The notes under the pieces: model-generated
Told to the model about the DNA's origin: nothing
The model's input: the letters and a program-made list of their open reading frames with translations, nothing else
Database searches by the model: none
Shown here: in pieces, positions 1 to 9,568 of the stretch
Numbering within the stretch: position 1 is the first letter of the stretch
Layout: every line of letters begins with the position of its first letter
Program-made: the position numbers and the translations under genes
Origin: WHTX01 sp038255145
GTDB taxonomy: Bacteria; Actinomycetota; Acidimicrobiia; Acidimicrobiales; CAIXPF01
Reading direction: 5' to 3'
Length of the DNA: 64,000 bases
Assembly (NCBI GenBank): GCA_038255145.1
Contig: JBBSLP010000001.1
Span: forward strand, 186,001-250,000

Positions 1-2
1 GG

Positions 3-725
3 CGCTGTCACTTCGTGGACCAGGCCGGGGACATCTACGAGGTGGCCCGCGAGCTGGCCCAGGACTGCGGCGGCCACTACCTGGACCAGTTCACCTACGC
101 CGAGCGGGCCACCGACTGGCGGGGCAACAACAACATCGCCGAGTCCATCTTCGACCAGCTCCGCCTGGAGGCCCATCCCATCCCCGCGTGGATCGTGGTC
201 GGGGCGGGCACCGGGGGCACGTCGGCCACCATCGGCCGCTACCTGCGCTACCGCCGCCACCCCACCCGCCTGGCCGTGGTCGACCCCGAGGGCTCGGCCT
301 TCCTGCCCGCATGGCGGGCCGGGGACACGGCGATGGGCGCCGGCGCGATGACGGGGCGCTCGTCACGCATCGAGGGCATCGGTCGTCCCCGGGTCGAGCC
401 CTCGTTCGTTCCTGCGGTGATCGACCGCATGATCCAGGTGCCCGACGCCGCCTCGATCGCCGCCATGCGCCACGTCCGCCGGGCCACCGGGCGCCACGTG
501 GGCGGCTCCACCGGCACCAACCTGTGGGGGGTGTTGCACCTGGTCGCGGCCATGCGCGACGCCGGGGAGTGCGGCTCCATCGTCACCCTCATCTGTGACG
601 GCGGCGAGCGCTACGCCCACACCTACGACGACGATGCCTGGGTTGCCGACCAGGGCCTCGACCTGGGCCCGCCCACCGACGCCATCGAGACCTTCCTGGC
701 CGGCGGGCCGTGGCACGGTCCCTAG
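3..725 (+). CDS. PLP-dependent cysteine synthase-family protein, 3' part
   Basis: The frame is open from the window edge, so the N-terminus, including the PLP lysine, lies outside. About 240 residues remain. They start with RCHFVDQ and include [20 protein letters not shown] and a glycine-rich [12 protein letters not shown] loop at about residues 67-78, the PLP-phosphate cradle of fold-type II enzymes such as O-acetylserine sulfhydrylase. The wording is close to the actinobacterial Cds1 branch (L-cysteine desulfhydrase), so the enzyme may make or break down cysteine. It ends 62 bases before oleA, on the same strand. The fold is clear; the exact reaction is inferred. Confidence 0.8.
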   Translation, partial: RCHFVDQAGDIYEVARELAQDCGGHYLDQFTYAERATDWRGNNNIAESIFDQLRLEAHPIPAWIVVGAGTGGTSATIGRYLRYRRHPTRLAVVDPEGSAFLPAWRAGDTAMGAGAMTGRSSRIEGIGRPRVEPSFVPAVIDRMIQVPDAASIAAMRHVRRATGRHVGGSTGTNLWGVLHLVAAMRDAGECGSIVTLICDGGERYAHTYDDDAWVADQGLDLGPPTDAIETFLAGGPWHGP

Positions 726-787
726 CGCCTGCAGGGACGATCACCCAACGTGGCACACTCGCGGACGCGCTAGTGGAGGATCTGAGC

Positions 788-1807
788 TTGCAAGGCACCG
801 CTGCATTCCGTCACTCGAACACCGCGATCGTGGCGGTGAGCGCCGTCGAGGCGCCCATCGTGGTCACGTCGGCCCAGTTCGACGAGCGCCTGGCCTCGAC
901 CTACGAGCGCCTGGACATCCGCCCTGGCCTGCTCGAAGGCCTGGCCGGCATCCGTGAGCGCCGCTGGTGGCCGACGGAGACCCGCTTCGCCGACGCCGCC
1001 GTCATGGCCGGGGAGGCCGTGCTCGAGGAGGCCGGCATCGACCGGGGCCGCATCGGCCTGCTCATCGGCACCTCGGTGTGCCGGGACCACCTCGAGCCGT
1101 CGTCCTCGGTCGAGGTCCACCACCGCCTGGGCATGCCCACGTCGTGCATGAACTTCGACCTGGCCAACGCCTGCCTGGGCTTCGTCAACGGCATGCACCT
1201 GGCCTCGACCATGATCGATTCGGGCCAGATCGAGTACGCCATCGTCGTGGACAGCGAGGGCAGCCGCCACACCCAGGAGGTCACGCTCGACCGCCTGGCC
1301 GCCGACGACGCCACCGCTGAAGACATGTTCGCCCAGTTCGCCACCCTGACCCTGGGCTCCGGCGCCGCGGCCATGGTCCTGGGCCCCGCCGATCGCCACC
1401 CCGAGGGCCACCGCATGGTGGCCAGCGCGTCGCGCGCCGCCACCCAGCACTACGACCTGTGCGTGGGTGACCTCGACCGCATGCGCACCGACACCAAGGC
1501 CCTGCTCGACGCCGGCCTCGAGCTGGCCGAGACGGCATGGCGCCCCATGACCAGCGAGGTCTGGGCCGACATGGACCGCTACATCATCCACCAGATCTCC
1601 TCGGTGCACACCAGCCTGACCTGCCAACGCCTGGGCATCGACCCCAAGAAGGTGCCTCTCACCTTCCCCTTCCTGGGCAACGTCGGGCCCGCCTCGGTGC
1701 CCATCACCCTGGCGTCGGAGTCCGCCTCCCTCAACGCCGGGGACCGGGTGCTGTGCCTGGGCATCGGCTCGGGCCTGAACACCGCCGCCACCGAGCTCAT
1801 CTGGTGA
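788..1807 (+). CDS. oleA: OleA, thiolase-fold acyl-CoA head-to-head condensing enzyme
   Basis: OleA joins two fatty acyl-CoAs into a beta-keto acid, the first step of long-chain olefin synthesis. The product is 339 aa, matching the usual length of about 338. The catalytic Cys129 (NACLGFVNG), His268 (IIHQIS), Asn298 (LGNVGPAS) and Glu103 (RDHLEPSSS) have nearly the same spacing as Cys143, His285, Asn315 and Glu117 of Xanthomonas OleA. I chose TTG at 788 because GGAGGA lies 7 bases upstream; the longer frame from 710 would overlap the previous gene and adds a non-homologous leader. FabH-like enzymes are the alternative, but the oleBC and oleD neighbours decide for OleA. Confidence 0.9.
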   Translation: MQGTAAFRHSNTAIVAVSAVEAPIVVTSAQFDERLASTYERLDIRPGLLEGLAGIRERRWWPTETRFADAAVMAGEAVLEEAGIDRGRIGLLIGTSVCRDHLEPSSSVEVHHRLGMPTSCMNFDLANACLGFVNGMHLASTMIDSGQIEYAIVVDSEGSRHTQEVTLDRLAADDATAEDMFAQFATLTLGSGAAAMVLGPADRHPEGHRMVASASRAATQHYDLCVGDLDRMRTDTKALLDAGLELAETAWRPMTSEVWADMDRYIIHQISSVHTSLTCQRLGIDPKKVPLTFPFLGNVGPASVPITLASESASLNAGDRVLCLGIGSGLNTAATELIW

Positions 1808-4449
1808 GCGCGGCGGCGGCCGATGTCGCCGCGGCGCGCCTACCTCCGCCGGGCCTCGCCGGCCTGGACCCGGCCTGGTCGCGCCTGGTCACCGTGGCCG
1901 GGCCCGACGGTGTGGCCCACAGCTGGCACGTGCTCGACAGCGACGCCGGCCCTTCGTCCGGCTCGTCTGACGCCACCGCCGAGACCCGGGTGACCCTGCT
2001 GTGCGTGCACGGCAACCCCACCTGGTCCTACCTGTGGCGCCGCCTGCTCGCCGCTGCCCCCCCGGGGGTGCGGGTGGTGGCCGTGGACCAGTTGGGCATG
2101 GGCTTCTCCGAGCGCCTCGCCGCGCCGCGCCCGTTCGCCCAGCGCATCGACGACCTCGGCGCGCTGACCGACGCCCTGGGTGTGCACGGCCCCGTGGTCA
2201 CCGTGGCCCACGACTGGGGCGGGCCCATCTCGTTGGGTTGGGCCGTGCGCCACCGTGACCAGCTGGCCGGCATCGTGCTCACCAACACCGCTGTGGACCA
2301 GCCTGCGGGCACCCCCGCCCCCGCCCTCATTCGCATCGTGCGCTCCCGGGGCCTGCTCGAACTCCTCTGCGTGCGCACCTCGGCCTTCGTCGACGGCACC
2401 CTCGTCCTGGCCCACCCCCAACTGCCGGGGGCAGTCCGACGGGCCTTCCGTGCCCCCTACGGCGACGCCGCCCGCCGTCGGGCCATAGGCGACTTCGTGC
2501 GCGACATCCCCCTCGATCTGGGCCATGCCAGTTGGTCCGACCTGGTGCGCCTGCAGGCCGACCTGGCCACCGTGGCCGACGTCCCCACCCTGGTGCTGTG
2601 GGGCGGGCTCGACCCCGTCTTCACCGACGTGCACCTGGCCGACCTGCGGCGACGCCTGCCCCGGGCCCAGGTCCACCGCTTCGCCACCGCCGGTCACCTG
2701 GTGGTGGAGGACGCCGACGTCACCACGCCCGTGCTCGACTGGGTGGGCGACCTGGGCCCGCCAGCCGAGGCGCCGCCGACGGCGCCGCCCGCCGGGATGG
2801 CAGACACCCGCGCACGTCGGCCGCTGTGGTCGGGGCTGGAGCAGGCCTCGGAAGAGGCGCCGGACCAGGTGGCCGTGGTCGAGCTCGGCGGCGATGGCCC
2901 CCCGAGGTCGCGCACGTTCGCCGAGCTCGATGCCGACGTGCTCGACCTCGCGGCCGGCCTGGTGGCCTGGGGGGTGGCCCCCGGGGACCGGGTCGCCCTG
3001 CTCGTGCCCCCGGGGATCGACCTCGTCACCGCGGTGTACGCCTGCTGGCGGGCCGCGGCCACCGTGGTCGTCGCCGACGCCGGGCTCGGCCCCCGGGGCA
3101 TCGGCCGGGCCCTGCGCAGCGCCGACCCCGCCCACCTGATCGGCATCCCCCGGGCCCTGGCTGCGGCCCGGGCCCTGCGTTGGCCCGGCCGCGCCATCCT
3201 CGCCGGGGCTCGCCGCAATGGTGCCCACCGGCTGTTGGGGGCAGCGTCCACCCTCGACGAGCTGCGCCGCTCCGGTGCCGGCTGCCCCCCTCCTCCAGCG
3301 CCGGGGCCCGAGGACGATGCCGCCGTGCTGTTCACGTCGGGCGCCACGGGGCCGGCCAAGGGGGTCGTGTACCGCCACCGCCAGCTCGAGGCCCAGCGTG
3401 ACGCCCTGGCCGCGGCCTACGCCATCGGCCCGTCCGACCGCCTGGTGGCCGCCTTCGCCCCCTTCGCCCTGTACGGGCCGGCCCTGGGGATCCCCTCGGT
3501 GGTGCCCGACATGGACGTCACCGCGCCGGGGACCCTGACGGCCACCGCCCTGGCCGATGCCGTCAGCGCGGTCGACGCCACCCTGGTGTTCGCCTCCCCT
3601 GCGGCCCTGGTCAACGTGGTGGCAACGGGCTCCGAGCTCGACGGCGGGCAGCGCCAGGCCCTGGGTGGGGTCAGGGTGCTGCTGTCGGCCGGCGCCCCCG
3701 TGCCCGCGTCCCTGCTGCGCCGGGCCACGGCCCTGGTGCCCGGCGCCGAAGCCCACACCCCCTACGGCATGACCGAGGCCCTGCCCGTGGCCGACATCAC
3801 CCTCGCCGCCATCGAGGCCGCCGGTCCTGGCAACGGCGTGTGCGTGGGCCGGCCCCTGCCCGGGGTGCAGGTTGCCGTCAGCCCCCTCGACGACCTCGGG
3901 GCAGCGGTGGGTGCTCTGACCAGCGACGCCGGCACCACCGGGGAGATCTGCGTGGCCGCCGCCCACGTCAAGGACCGCTACGACAAGCTTTGGGCCACCG
4001 AGCGCACCAGCTCCCGCGACCCCGGTTGGCACCACACCGGCGACGTCGGCCACCTCGACGATCACGGCCGTCTGTGGGTCGAGGGCCGCCTCGCCCACAT
4101 CATCACCACCGCGGGCGGTGTCGTCACCCCGGTGGGCATCGAGCTACGGGTGCAGCAGCTAGACGGCGTGGCCCTGGCCGCCGCCGTCGGTGTGGGACCC
4201 GCAGGCACCCAGCAGGTGGTGCTCGTCGTGGCCACCGATCCCCCGGCGTCCAGGCCCGGCGCGGCGTCGCCGACGCTGACCGCCGCCGTGCGCACCGCCG
4301 CGGCCCTGGCCGGCGGGCCCGACGTGGCCGCCGTGCTGGTACGCCCGGCCCTGCCCGTCGACCTGCGCCACGCCTCCAAGGTCGACCGGGCCGACGTCGC
4401 GGCCTGGGCCACCCAGGTGCTGGCCGGCGGCCGGGCCGGCCGACGGTGA
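1804..4449 (+). CDS. oleBC: OleBC fusion: beta-lactone decarboxylase plus beta-lactone synthetase
   Basis: An 881-aa two-domain protein. Residues about 20-320 are an alpha/beta hydrolase of the haloalkane-dehalogenase type: HGNPTWSYLW at about 69, nucleophile Asp137 in HDWGG, and His298 in AGHLVVED. This is OleB, which decarboxylates the beta-lactone to the alkene. After a Pro/Ala-rich linker, an AMP-ligase-fold OleC begins near Met332, with the P-loop FTSGATGPAKG at 510-520, PYGMTEALPV and HTGDVGHLDDHGRLW; it closes the beta-hydroxy acid to a beta-lactone using ATP. GTG at 1804 overlaps the oleA stop by four bases, so the two are translationally coupled. Such fusions are known in actinobacterial ole loci. 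Confidence 0.9.
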   Translation: MSAAAADVAAARLPPPGLAGLDPAWSRLVTVAGPDGVAHSWHVLDSDAGPSSGSSDATAETRVTLLCVHGNPTWSYLWRRLLAAAPPGVRVVAVDQLGMGFSERLAAPRPFAQRIDDLGALTDALGVHGPVVTVAHDWGGPISLGWAVRHRDQLAGIVLTNTAVDQPAGTPAPALIRIVRSRGLLELLCVRTSAFVDGTLVLAHPQLPGAVRRAFRAPYGDAARRRAIGDFVRDIPLDLGHASWSDLVRLQADLATVADVPTLVLWGGLDPVFTDVHLADLRRRLPRAQVHRFATAGHLVVEDADVTTPVLDWVGDLGPPAEAPPTAPPAGMADTRARRPLWSGLEQASEEAPDQVAVVELGGDGPPRSRTFAELDADVLDLAAGLVAWGVAPGDRVALLVPPGIDLVTAVYACWRAAATVVVADAGLGPRGIGRALRSADPAHLIGIPRALAAARALRWPGRAILAGARRNGAHRLLGAASTLDELRRSGAGCPPPPAPGPEDDAAVLFTSGATGPAKGVVYRHRQLEAQRDALAAAYAIGPSDRLVAAFAPFALYGPALGIPSVVPDMDVTAPGTLTATALADAVSAVDATLVFASPAALVNVVATGSELDGGQRQALGGVRVLLSAGAPVPASLLRRATALVPGAEAHTPYGMTEALPVADITLAAIEAAGPGNGVCVGRPLPGVQVAVSPLDDLGAAVGALTSDAGTTGEICVAAAHVKDRYDKLWATERTSSRDPGWHHTGDVGHLDDHGRLWVEGRLAHIITTAGGVVTPVGIELRVQQLDGVALAAAVGVGPAGTQQVVLVVATDPPASRPGAASPTLTAAVRTAAALAGGPDVAAVLVRPALPVDLRHASKVDRADVAAWATQVLAGGRAGRR

Positions 4450-4500
4450 CGACGCCGCCGATGACGACGACGACGACGACGGCGATGACGGCGATGACGG
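4447..4500 (+). repeat. GAC/GAT-rich simple repeat between oleBC and oleD
   Basis: A run of gatgacgac- and ggcgatgac-type trinucleotide repeats fills most of the 61-base oleBC-oleD spacer. None of its ATG triplets is in frame with oleD, so it is not an N-terminal extension. It pushes oleD away from direct coupling. Confidence 0.6.
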
Positions 4501-4510
4501 CGGTGCAACC

Positions 4511-5500
4511 GTGAAGGTGCTGGTCACCGGGGCCAGCGGCATGTTGGGCCGGGCCGTGGCGTCGACGCTGGCCGTTCGGGGTGACGAGGTCACCGTGTTC
4601 CAGCGGCGCCCGTCGGATCTCGACGGTGTGGTGGCCCACGAGGTCCGGGGCGACATCACCGATCCGGCCTCGGTGCTGGCTGCAGCTGCAGGGGTGGAGG
4701 CCATCGTCCACCTGGCCGCCCGGGTGTCGGTCGTGGGCCCGTGGGGGGCCTTCCAGTCCACCAACGTCGAGGGCACCCGCCATGTGGTCGATGCGGCCCG
4801 GCGGGTGGGGGCCCGCCGGCTGGTGCACATCTCGTCGCCGTCGGTGGCCCACCTGGGCTCGTCATTGGTGGGGGTGGGGGCAGGACCAGCCGACGTCCGC
4901 CGGGCCCGGGGCGGCTACGCCCGCAGCAAGGCCTGGGCCGAGCGGGTGGCGCTCGAGGCTGACGGGGACGGGCTGGCCGTGACCGCCCTGCGCCCGCACC
5001 TGGTGTGGGGCCCGGGTGACGCCCAACTCGTGGGCCGCATCGTCGAGCGGGCCCGCGCCGGCCGGTTGGCCCTGGTGGGGACGGGCATTGCCCTCGTCGA
5101 CACCACCTACATCGACAACGCCGCCGACGCCATCGTGGCCGCCGTGGACCGGGCCGAGCACGACGCCGTGCACGGTCGGGCCTTCGTCGTGTCCAACGGC
5201 CAACCCCGCACCGTGACCGAACTGTTCACCCGCATCTGCACCGCCGCCGGGGTGGCGCCTCCCAGCCGCCACGTACCCCTGCCGGTGGCCCGGGCCGGGG
5301 GCGCCGTGCTCGAACGCCTGTGGACCTGGCTGGGCCGCGACGATCCCCCCATGACCAGCTTCCTGGCCGAACAGCTGGCCACCGCCCACTGGTTCGACCA
5401 ACGCCAGACCCGCTCCGCCCTGTCCTGGACCCCCGAGGTCGACCTCGAAGACGGCTTCGACCGCCTGACCGCCTGGCACCGCGCGCAGTCGTCCGGCTGA
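4511..5500 (+). CDS. oleD: OleD, NADPH-dependent 2-alkyl-3-oxoalkanoate reductase
   Basis: OleD reduces the beta-keto acid made by OleA to the beta-hydroxy acid that OleC cyclises. The 329-aa product is an extended SDR/3-beta-HSD-like protein with the Rossmann motif GASGMLG at residues 7-13, HLAARVS, a catalytic Tyr136-x3-Lys140 (YARSK), and the ALRPHLVWGPGD substrate-side motif. GTG at 4511 is the first start in frame after the trinucleotide repeat. It completes oleA-oleBC-oleD, all on one strand, and converges on the MFS gene downstream. Confidence 0.88.
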   Translation: MKVLVTGASGMLGRAVASTLAVRGDEVTVFQRRPSDLDGVVAHEVRGDITDPASVLAAAAGVEAIVHLAARVSVVGPWGAFQSTNVEGTRHVVDAARRVGARRLVHISSPSVAHLGSSLVGVGAGPADVRRARGGYARSKAWAERVALEADGDGLAVTALRPHLVWGPGDAQLVGRIVERARAGRLALVGTGIALVDTTYIDNAADAIVAAVDRAEHDAVHGRAFVVSNGQPRTVTELFTRICTAAGVAPPSRHVPLPVARAGGAVLERLWTWLGRDDPPMTSFLAEQLATAHWFDQRQTRSALSWTPEVDLEDGFDRLTAWHRAQSSG

Positions 5501-5586
5501 CCCCGCCCGGGTCCCGCACCCCTTCCTCCGGGCGCGCTGACGCCCACCGGCGGGCGCTACTGCACCCAGACCGACGTCCGGGCGGG

Positions 5587-6906
5587 TCAGGTCGAGGTCG
5601 TGCGCAGGACCTCGGGGCGGCGGAGGAGCCAGAGGACGAGGCAGGCGGCACCGGTGACGACGGAGACGACGATGGCGTGGCGGGCGCCGATGGCCTCGGC
5701 CACCTCACCGAGGGCCATCATGCCCAGGGGCAGCACGCCGATGGCCGTGCTCAACAGCCCCAGGGCCCGACCCCGCAGTTCGGGGGCCACGGAGGTCATG
5801 ACCAGGGCGCTCTGGGTCGATCCGAACAGGCCCATGCCCGCAGCGGCGAACAGCAGGGACACAGCGGCCCCCAGGTACCAGGGCGACAGGGCGAAGGGCA
5901 CGAGCAGCACCATGGCTCCGGCCGATCCCGCCACGTAGGCCAGGCCCCGTCGGCGGGGCTGGACCCGGGCCACGAGCAGGGAGCCCGCCATCATGCCGAA
6001 GCCGGTCATGGCCGCCAGGAGCCCGGTCAGCGCCGCGCCCACACCGAGGTCCTTGCCCACCACCTGCACCAACGGCGTGAAGCTGAAGAAGAAGAAGTTG
6101 ACCACTGCGGTCACCCCCAGCACGCTGACCAGCACCCGTTCGGTGCGCAGCAGGCGGAACCCGGCCCGCAGGGCCACCAGCCCCGACTCGGTCCGGGCCA
6201 CGACGATGCGGGCCACCCGGGGCACCTGCAGGAAGCACAGCAGGGCCAGGGTGAGGAGGCCGGCGATGCACAGGAAGGCCGGCCCCGTGCCCACGGCCTC
6301 GATGGCCGAACCTCCCACCAGGGTGCCGATGGCCAGCCCGCTGGCCGAGCTCAGCGACTCCAGCGCCATGGCGTTGTCGAGCTTCAGCGGCCCCACCAGG
6401 TCGTAGATGAGGGCCCGTCGACTGGTCATGTCGATGACCCAGCCGATGCCCACCACCACCAGGAACGGGTACACCATCCACAGCCGCAGGGTGTCGGTCA
6501 CCCCGGCCACCCCCATGGCCACGGTCAGGGGGATGAGGACGAGGAACTGGTTGATGACCGTGCGTCGGCGGTCGAAGCGGTCCGACACCACCCCGCCCAG
6601 CACCCCGCCGACCAGCAACGGCGCCCACAGGGTGGCCCCGGTCAGCTGCACCAGCCGGGCCGAACCCGTCATCGAGTTGGCCAGGTAGGCGCCGAGGAAG
6701 CCGCATCCCCAGCGGCACATGTTCCAGAACCAGCCCGCGGTCAGCAGCCACGCGTAGCTTGGCGCCTCGAGGGCGGCGAACATGGACGACCGGCCCGACG
6801 CCAGCGGTGACGCCGACGCCGAGCGCGACATCGCCGGCGCTACCACCCCGGCGCGCGCCGAGACCTCCGCGCGCGCCGGTGCGACCCGCCTTGCCCCCAT
6901 GGCCAT
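5587..6906 (-). CDS. MFS transporter
   Basis: A 439-aa polytopic membrane protein with about 12 hydrophobic helices. The loop SDRFDRRRTVI after helix 2 is the MFS signature loop. The overall pattern resembles EntS-like exporters of siderophores or small lipophilic molecules; the substrate cannot be read from sequence. The first 41 residues are Ala/Arg-rich and non-hydrophobic, so translation may start at Met42 (SSMFAALEAPSY, near 6783). It converges with oleD and lies upstream of nothing on its own strand; a role in olefin or lipid export would be speculation. Confidence 0.82.
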   Translation of the reverse strand: MAMGARRVAPARAEVSARAGVVAPAMSRSASASPLASGRSSMFAALEAPSYAWLLTAGWFWNMCRWGCGFLGAYLANSMTGSARLVQLTGATLWAPLLVGGVLGGVVSDRFDRRRTVINQFLVLIPLTVAMGVAGVTDTLRLWMVYPFLVVVGIGWVIDMTSRRALIYDLVGPLKLDNAMALESLSSASGLAIGTLVGGSAIEAVGTGPAFLCIAGLLTLALLCFLQVPRVARIVVARTESGLVALRAGFRLLRTERVLVSVLGVTAVVNFFFFSFTPLVQVVGKDLGVGAALTGLLAAMTGFGMMAGSLLVARVQPRRRGLAYVAGSAGAMVLLVPFALSPWYLGAAVSLLFAAAGMGLFGSTQSALVMTSVAPELRGRALGLLSTAIGVLPLGMMALGEVAEAIGARHAIVVSVVTGAACLVLWLLRRPEVLRTTST

Positions 6907-6982
6907 GCTGTGGACCCCCCGGTTCAGCTGGAGGGAAGGTTAGCTCGCAGCACGACACGGCACCGGCGAGGCGCCCGACCTG

Positions 6983-7981
6983 TCAGTCCAGGCCGTCGGC
7001 CAGGACCTCGACGTCGGTCACCTCGCGGCTGGACCTGGCGGCCCGATCGGCCCGCCGCGCGCGCCGGTCCTTCTGACGCTCGGCCCGCGTGCGCAGGGCG
7101 TCGATGTAGGCGATGGTGCGCTCGCGGGCCTGTTCGGCCTCCGGAGACAGACCTTCGATGTCGGCCAGCCCCCAGGTGCGCATGACCACGGGATCCAGGA
7201 TCTGGTTCACGTGGGCGTCGAGGTCGTAGATCCCCGCAGCGGCGATGCGGGCGGCGTGGCCGCCGAAGCCGGGGATGCCGGTGCCGGGCATGGCGAAGCT
7301 CGTGACCTGGCGCTCGATGGCCTGGACCACCGACGACGGGTCACGCTCCAGCGCGGCGGTGGCGGCGTCGCGGTAGAAGAGGAAGTGCAGGTTCTCGTCG
7401 AGGGCCACCCGCTTGAGCACCTCGTAGCCGGCGTCGTCACCGATGACCTTGCCCGTGTTGTGGTGGGCGATCCGGGTGGCCAGCTCCTGGAGGGCGACGT
7501 AGACCAGCCCGTCCTGGGCCGACGTGGGCTCGGGCACGACGCCGGCGGACATCTGCACCATGCGACCGCGCTCGAGGACCACGGGGTCGATGGCCCGGGT
7601 CACGCAGAGGTAGTCGCGGATGACGATGGAGTGGCGGTTCTCCTCGGCCGTCCACCGCCGCGTCCACGTCCCCCAGGCGCCGTCCCGACCGAACATGCGG
7701 TCGATGTCGCGGAAGTAGTAGGGGAGGTTGTCCTCGGTCAACAGGTTCACGAACAACGCGCTGCGCACCCCCGAGGGGATGGACGACTCGGCTGGTGACC
7801 ATTCGTAGTCCGCGGGGAAGTCCTCCCCCCGCGACCAGGGAACGAAGGCATGGGGGTGCCACTCCCGGGCCGAGGCCAGATGCCGTTCCAACAGCCGGCA
7901 GATCACCGGATCCAGCTCGGCCAGCAGGGCTACGTCGGCCTTTTCCCGCGAGGGGTCTGGCCCCGAGTGCAGGTCACCCAT
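6983..7981 (-). CDS. Acyl-ACP desaturase (soluble diiron, DesA type)
   Basis: A soluble fatty-acid desaturase that inserts a double bond into acyl-ACP using O2 and ferredoxin. Diiron ligands are visible in TEDNLPYYFRDI, WTAEENRHSIVIRDY (EExxH) and ALDENLHFLFYRD (ExxH). The length, 332 aa, fits mycobacterial DesA proteins. I prefer the ATG at 7981, which has GAGGTG six bases upstream; an ATG at 7999 would add six residues. The C-terminal 35 residues are Arg-rich and unconserved. Unsaturated acyl chains could feed the ole pathway, but that link is inference from proximity. Confidence 0.88.
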   Translation of the reverse strand: MGDLHSGPDPSREKADVALLAELDPVICRLLERHLASAREWHPHAFVPWSRGEDFPADYEWSPAESSIPSGVRSALFVNLLTEDNLPYYFRDIDRMFGRDGAWGTWTRRWTAEENRHSIVIRDYLCVTRAIDPVVLERGRMVQMSAGVVPEPTSAQDGLVYVALQELATRIAHHNTGKVIGDDAGYEVLKRVALDENLHFLFYRDAATAALERDPSSVVQAIERQVTSFAMPGTGIPGFGGHAARIAAAGIYDLDAHVNQILDPVVMRTWGLADIEGLSPEAEQARERTIAYIDALRTRAERQKDRRARRADRAARSSREVTDVEVLADGLD

Positions 7982-8150
7982 CTTGCACCTCATGTCCACG
8001 GTTTGAGATGCCCCTCGACCCGCCGCGCCGAAACCGGCAACGGTCCTTCGGCTGCGTGTCCCATCTGATGCGGGAAAGCTAGCGCCACCCCGGCCAACCC
8101 CAGAAGCGGCCCGGTCCGGACCTCACTCCCGGGACCGTCCCCACGACGGC

Positions 8151-8399
8151 TCAGCGGGCGGCCAGGCGTCGCAGCGGGGGAACCGTGGGCGGGGGCACCT
8201 GCCGGGGCGGCAGTTCTGCCAACAGCACCGTCGTGGCCTCGGCGATGGCCTTCACCGCGGCGGCGATGGCGTCGTTCGTCCGGGCCGACGGCGCCGAGAT
8301 GCCGCCCACCTTGCGGACGAACTGCAACGCGGCGGCGTCGATCTCCTGAGCCGTGGCCGGGGGCTCTAGACCCCGCAAGGTCGTGATGTTGCGGCACAT
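8151..8399 (-). CDS. DUF2277 family protein
   Basis: An 82-aa protein beginning MCRNITTLRGLEPPATAQEI, the very conserved opening of DUF2277, followed by AAALQFVRKVGGIS. The function of the family is unknown; the MCRNI start and RKV block are found across actinobacteria. The frame extends 43 codons further upstream without homology, so the ATG at 8399 is the right start. The Pro-rich tail (PPRQVPPPTVPP) is variable. Confidence 0.85.
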   Translation of the reverse strand: MCRNITTLRGLEPPATAQEIDAAALQFVRKVGGISAPSARTNDAIAAAVKAIAEATTVLLAELPPRQVPPPTVPPLRRLAAR

Positions 8400-8531
8400 G
8401 CCTCCGAGCGTAGGGCCGGCTCCATCCGCAAGACGGTGCCGATCAGCCGCCCACCGTTCGACATGAGGGCGGGCCAACCCCAAGTCAAGCTCACCTAGCT
8501 TCAACAGATCTAGCCCCCTGAGGTGCACGAG

Positions 8532-9427
8532 ATGCCGTTCCGCCTGCGCCGCCCCGATCGACGCACCGCCCTGGCCCTGGGCCTGGTCATCGCCGCGCTG
8601 GTCGTGCCCGCCTGCGGCGGCGACGACGCCTCTGATCGTGGAACCTGGGCATCGAGCCCGTGGCCGTCTTCGGCTTCGAACCGATGGCCGACGACGGGCA
8701 GTTCGACGGCAAGGACCTCAGCAAGGTGGCCGACGTGGGGACCACCTACGGCGAGATCAACCTCGAGGAACTGGCTGCGGCCCAACCCGACATCATCGTC
8801 GTCACCTCCTACCCCGGCGAGAGCGACCTGATCTACGACTTCGCCGACACCTCCCAGCAGGCTGCGGTGGAGGCCATCGCCCCCATCGTCGCCATCCGCC
8901 AGGGGGGATCGGCGCTCGACGTGGCCGAGCGCAACGCCGAACTGGCCCAGTCCCTGGGCGTCGACCTCGACGTGCCCGAGGTGACCGCGGCCAAGGCCGA
9001 CTTCGAGCCCGCCCAGGCCGAGCTCACCACGGCCGGCGAGAAGGGGCTGCGGGTGCTGGTGATGGTGCTGGTGCTGGCCGGCTACGTCACCGACGGGCTC
9101 TACCTGGCCAAGGTCCCCGACGACCCCGCCCTGTCCTGCTACCAGTCCCTGGGCGTGGACTTCGCCGCCATCGGTGGCGATGGGTACCACTGGCAGCGGC
9201 TGGGCTGGGAGAACGCCGACATGTACCCCGTCGACCTGATCCTGTACTCGCCCCGGGCCATGGGCGAGGACGAGCTCATGGCCCAGCCCTCCTTCGCTGT
9301 GCTGCCCGCAGCGGTGGCTGGCCAGGTCTTCCCCTGGGAGACCGTGAGCATGGACTACGCCAGCCTGGCCCTGGGCGCCCACAACCTGGCCGAGTGGCTC
9401 ACGGGGTCCAAGCCCACCGGCGCCTGA
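8532..9427 (+). pseudogene. Iron-siderophore ABC transporter substrate-binding protein, broken
   Basis: An ATG at 8532 with GAGG upstream opens a lipoprotein signal: Arg-rich start, hydrophobic stretch, and lipobox VVPAC followed by GGDDASD. Near 8620-8645 the reading switches by two bases to another frame, which continues GIEPVAVFGFEPMADDGQFD, ELAAAQPDIIVVTSY, IAPIVAI and on to the stop at 9427, a FepB/FhuD-like periplasmic binding protein. The usual 40-60 residues between lipoprotein linker and LGIEPV are missing, so an internal deletion plus frameshift has destroyed the gene. A start at 8660 would give a 255-aa protein without export signal, probably non-functional. Confidence 0.75.
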
Positions 9428-9474
9428 GGGACGGGCAGCCCACCGGCGCCTGAGGGACAGGCAGCCCACCGGCG
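9412..9474 (+). repeat. 26-bp tandem duplication across a stop codon
   Basis: Two 26-bp units (9412-9437 and 9438-9463, one mismatch) and an 11-bp third copy. Each begins gcccaccggcg and the first contains the stop codon of the binding-protein pseudogene. Confidence 0.8.
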
Positions 9475-9568
9475 TGCCAGGGCCGACTGACGGACGGCCC
9501 TAGGATCCCCGAGCCGCCGGTCGCCCGGGGCCGCCGCTCCGGTGGTCCGTCTCCGGTGGGGAGGAACC

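Noticed and set aside
1840..4098. Long minus-strand open frame (about 750 codons) opposite oleBC
   Set aside because: Gly/His/Arg-rich translation without any family motif; a by-product of GC-rich coding on the other strand.
4461..4510. ATG codons in the GAC repeat as an earlier oleD start
   Set aside because: None is in frame with oleD.
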